A DNA stretch of 5,182 nucleotides from Wenzhouxiangella sp. (GTDB lineage Bacteria; Pseudomonadota; Gammaproteobacteria; Xanthomonadales; Wenzhouxiangellaceae), in NCBI GenBank assembly GCA_021767625.1, contig JAASTB010000180.1, forward strand, positions 1 to 5,182, read 5' to 3'. Below, piece by piece: positions 4,887-5,182 of this stretch (its first letter is position 1; the number at the start of each line of letters is the position of its first letter). The notes beneath the pieces were generated by a model. The model saw only the letters and a list, made by a program, of their open reading frames with translations, had not been told where the DNA came from and ran no database searches. A program made the position numbers and the translations under genes.

Positions 4887-5182
4887 ATGCAAATCAACTC
4901 AACCTTCGACAGCGGCAACATCGAAGTCCTGGAAGCCGGGTCCCCCGACAATATCCGGTTGAAGATCCGCCCCGATGCCGGCGGCGAGCACATGCAGTGG
5001 TTCCACTTCCAGTTGTCGGGAGCGCGCGATACCCACTGCCGCATGACGATCGAGAACGCCGGCGAGGTTTCCTACGTGGACGGCTTCGAGAATTACGAGG
5101 CAGTGGCGAGTTTCGACCGCGTCAACTGGTTCCGGGTGCCCACCGAATTCGACGGCAAGCAGCTCGTCATCAAGCACAAGCC
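4887..5182 (+). CDS. M14-type cytosolic zinc carboxypeptidase, N-terminal part
   Basis: The reading frame opens at the ATG at 4887 and runs off the right edge after 98 complete codons. The translation begins MQINSTFDSGNIEVLEAG, then DNIRLKIRPDAGGEHMQWFH, FQLSGARD, MTIENAGEVSYVDGFENY and ends near FDRVNWFRVPTEFDGKQLVI. This is the N-terminal beta-sandwich domain that precedes the peptidase in bacterial relatives of the cytosolic carboxypeptidases (M14 CCP-like family). The zinc-binding HxxE region lies beyond the window, so catalytic competence cannot be judged. No signal peptide is present, which fits a cytosolic enzyme. A short GGA six bases before the ATG is the only ribosome site seen. It follows truC by 54 bp, with a heptamer array between. 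Its substrate is unknown. Confidence 0.85.
   Translation, partial: MQINSTFDSGNIEVLEAGSPDNIRLKIRPDAGGEHMQWFHFQLSGARDTHCRMTIENAGEVSYVDGFENYEAVASFDRVNWFRVPTEFDGKQLVIKHK

Noticed and set aside
3633..4892. Long minus-strand open frame opposite marR and truC
   Set aside because: It is antisense to two genes with recognisable catalytic and DNA-binding motifs, crosses their intergenic gap and array D, and resembles no family. It is a composition artefact.
4899..5177. Minus-strand open frames at the right edge
   Set aside because: They are antisense to the conserved M14 N-terminal domain, whose plus-strand translation is recognisable from its first residues.
1..5182. Defence, secretion or other novel multigene system
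   Set aside because: All six genes belong to recognisable housekeeping or catabolic families. No unknown cluster, toxin-antitoxin pair, integrase or phage gene was seen.

Overview
This window looks like chromosomal DNA from a GC-rich gammaproteobacterium, perhaps of the Xanthomonadales or Chromatiales type. That placement rests on base composition, the short bacterial forms of the tyrosine enzymes and the presence of a TruC-type pseudouridine synthase. It was not tested by a search. No mobile-element genes, RNA genes or CRISPR array were seen.

Left and centre (about 28-3543, minus strand): an aromatic amino acid catabolic cluster transcribed right to left as hppD, hmgA, fahA. HppD converts 4-hydroxyphenylpyruvate to homogentisate, HmgA opens the ring to maleylacetoacetate, and FahA splits fumarylacetoacetate into fumarate and acetoacetate. 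The isomerase that links the last two steps (MaiA) is not in the window. The minus-strand gene order would allow it just beyond the left edge.

Control region (3544-3680): a divergent gap between hppD and a MarR-family regulator. It holds a near-consensus sigma70 promoter for hppD (TTGAAA, 17 bp, TAATAT). A 16-bp dyad (AGTTACA-TT-TGTAACT) fills the spacer and touches the -10 box. The likely model is repression of the tyrosine genes by the divergently encoded MarR protein.

Right (3681-5182, plus strand): marR, then truC (tRNA uridine-65 pseudouridine synthase) 15 bp downstream, then the first 98 codons of a cytosolic M14-type zinc carboxypeptidase cut by the window edge.

The unexplained structure lies between the genes. 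Tandem heptamers of CCTGAAA/TTTCAGG occur in every same-strand gap longer than 50 bp: two opposed arrays between hmgA and fahA, one array with a GC-rich hairpin between hppD and hmgA, and one just upstream of the carboxypeptidase. The two arrays in the hmgA-fahA gap bound a roughly concentric nested dyad. An identical 12-mer sits upstream of both fahA and hmgA. The coding content is ordinary metabolism; these intergenic repeats and the promoter-embedded operator are the parts worth a second look.
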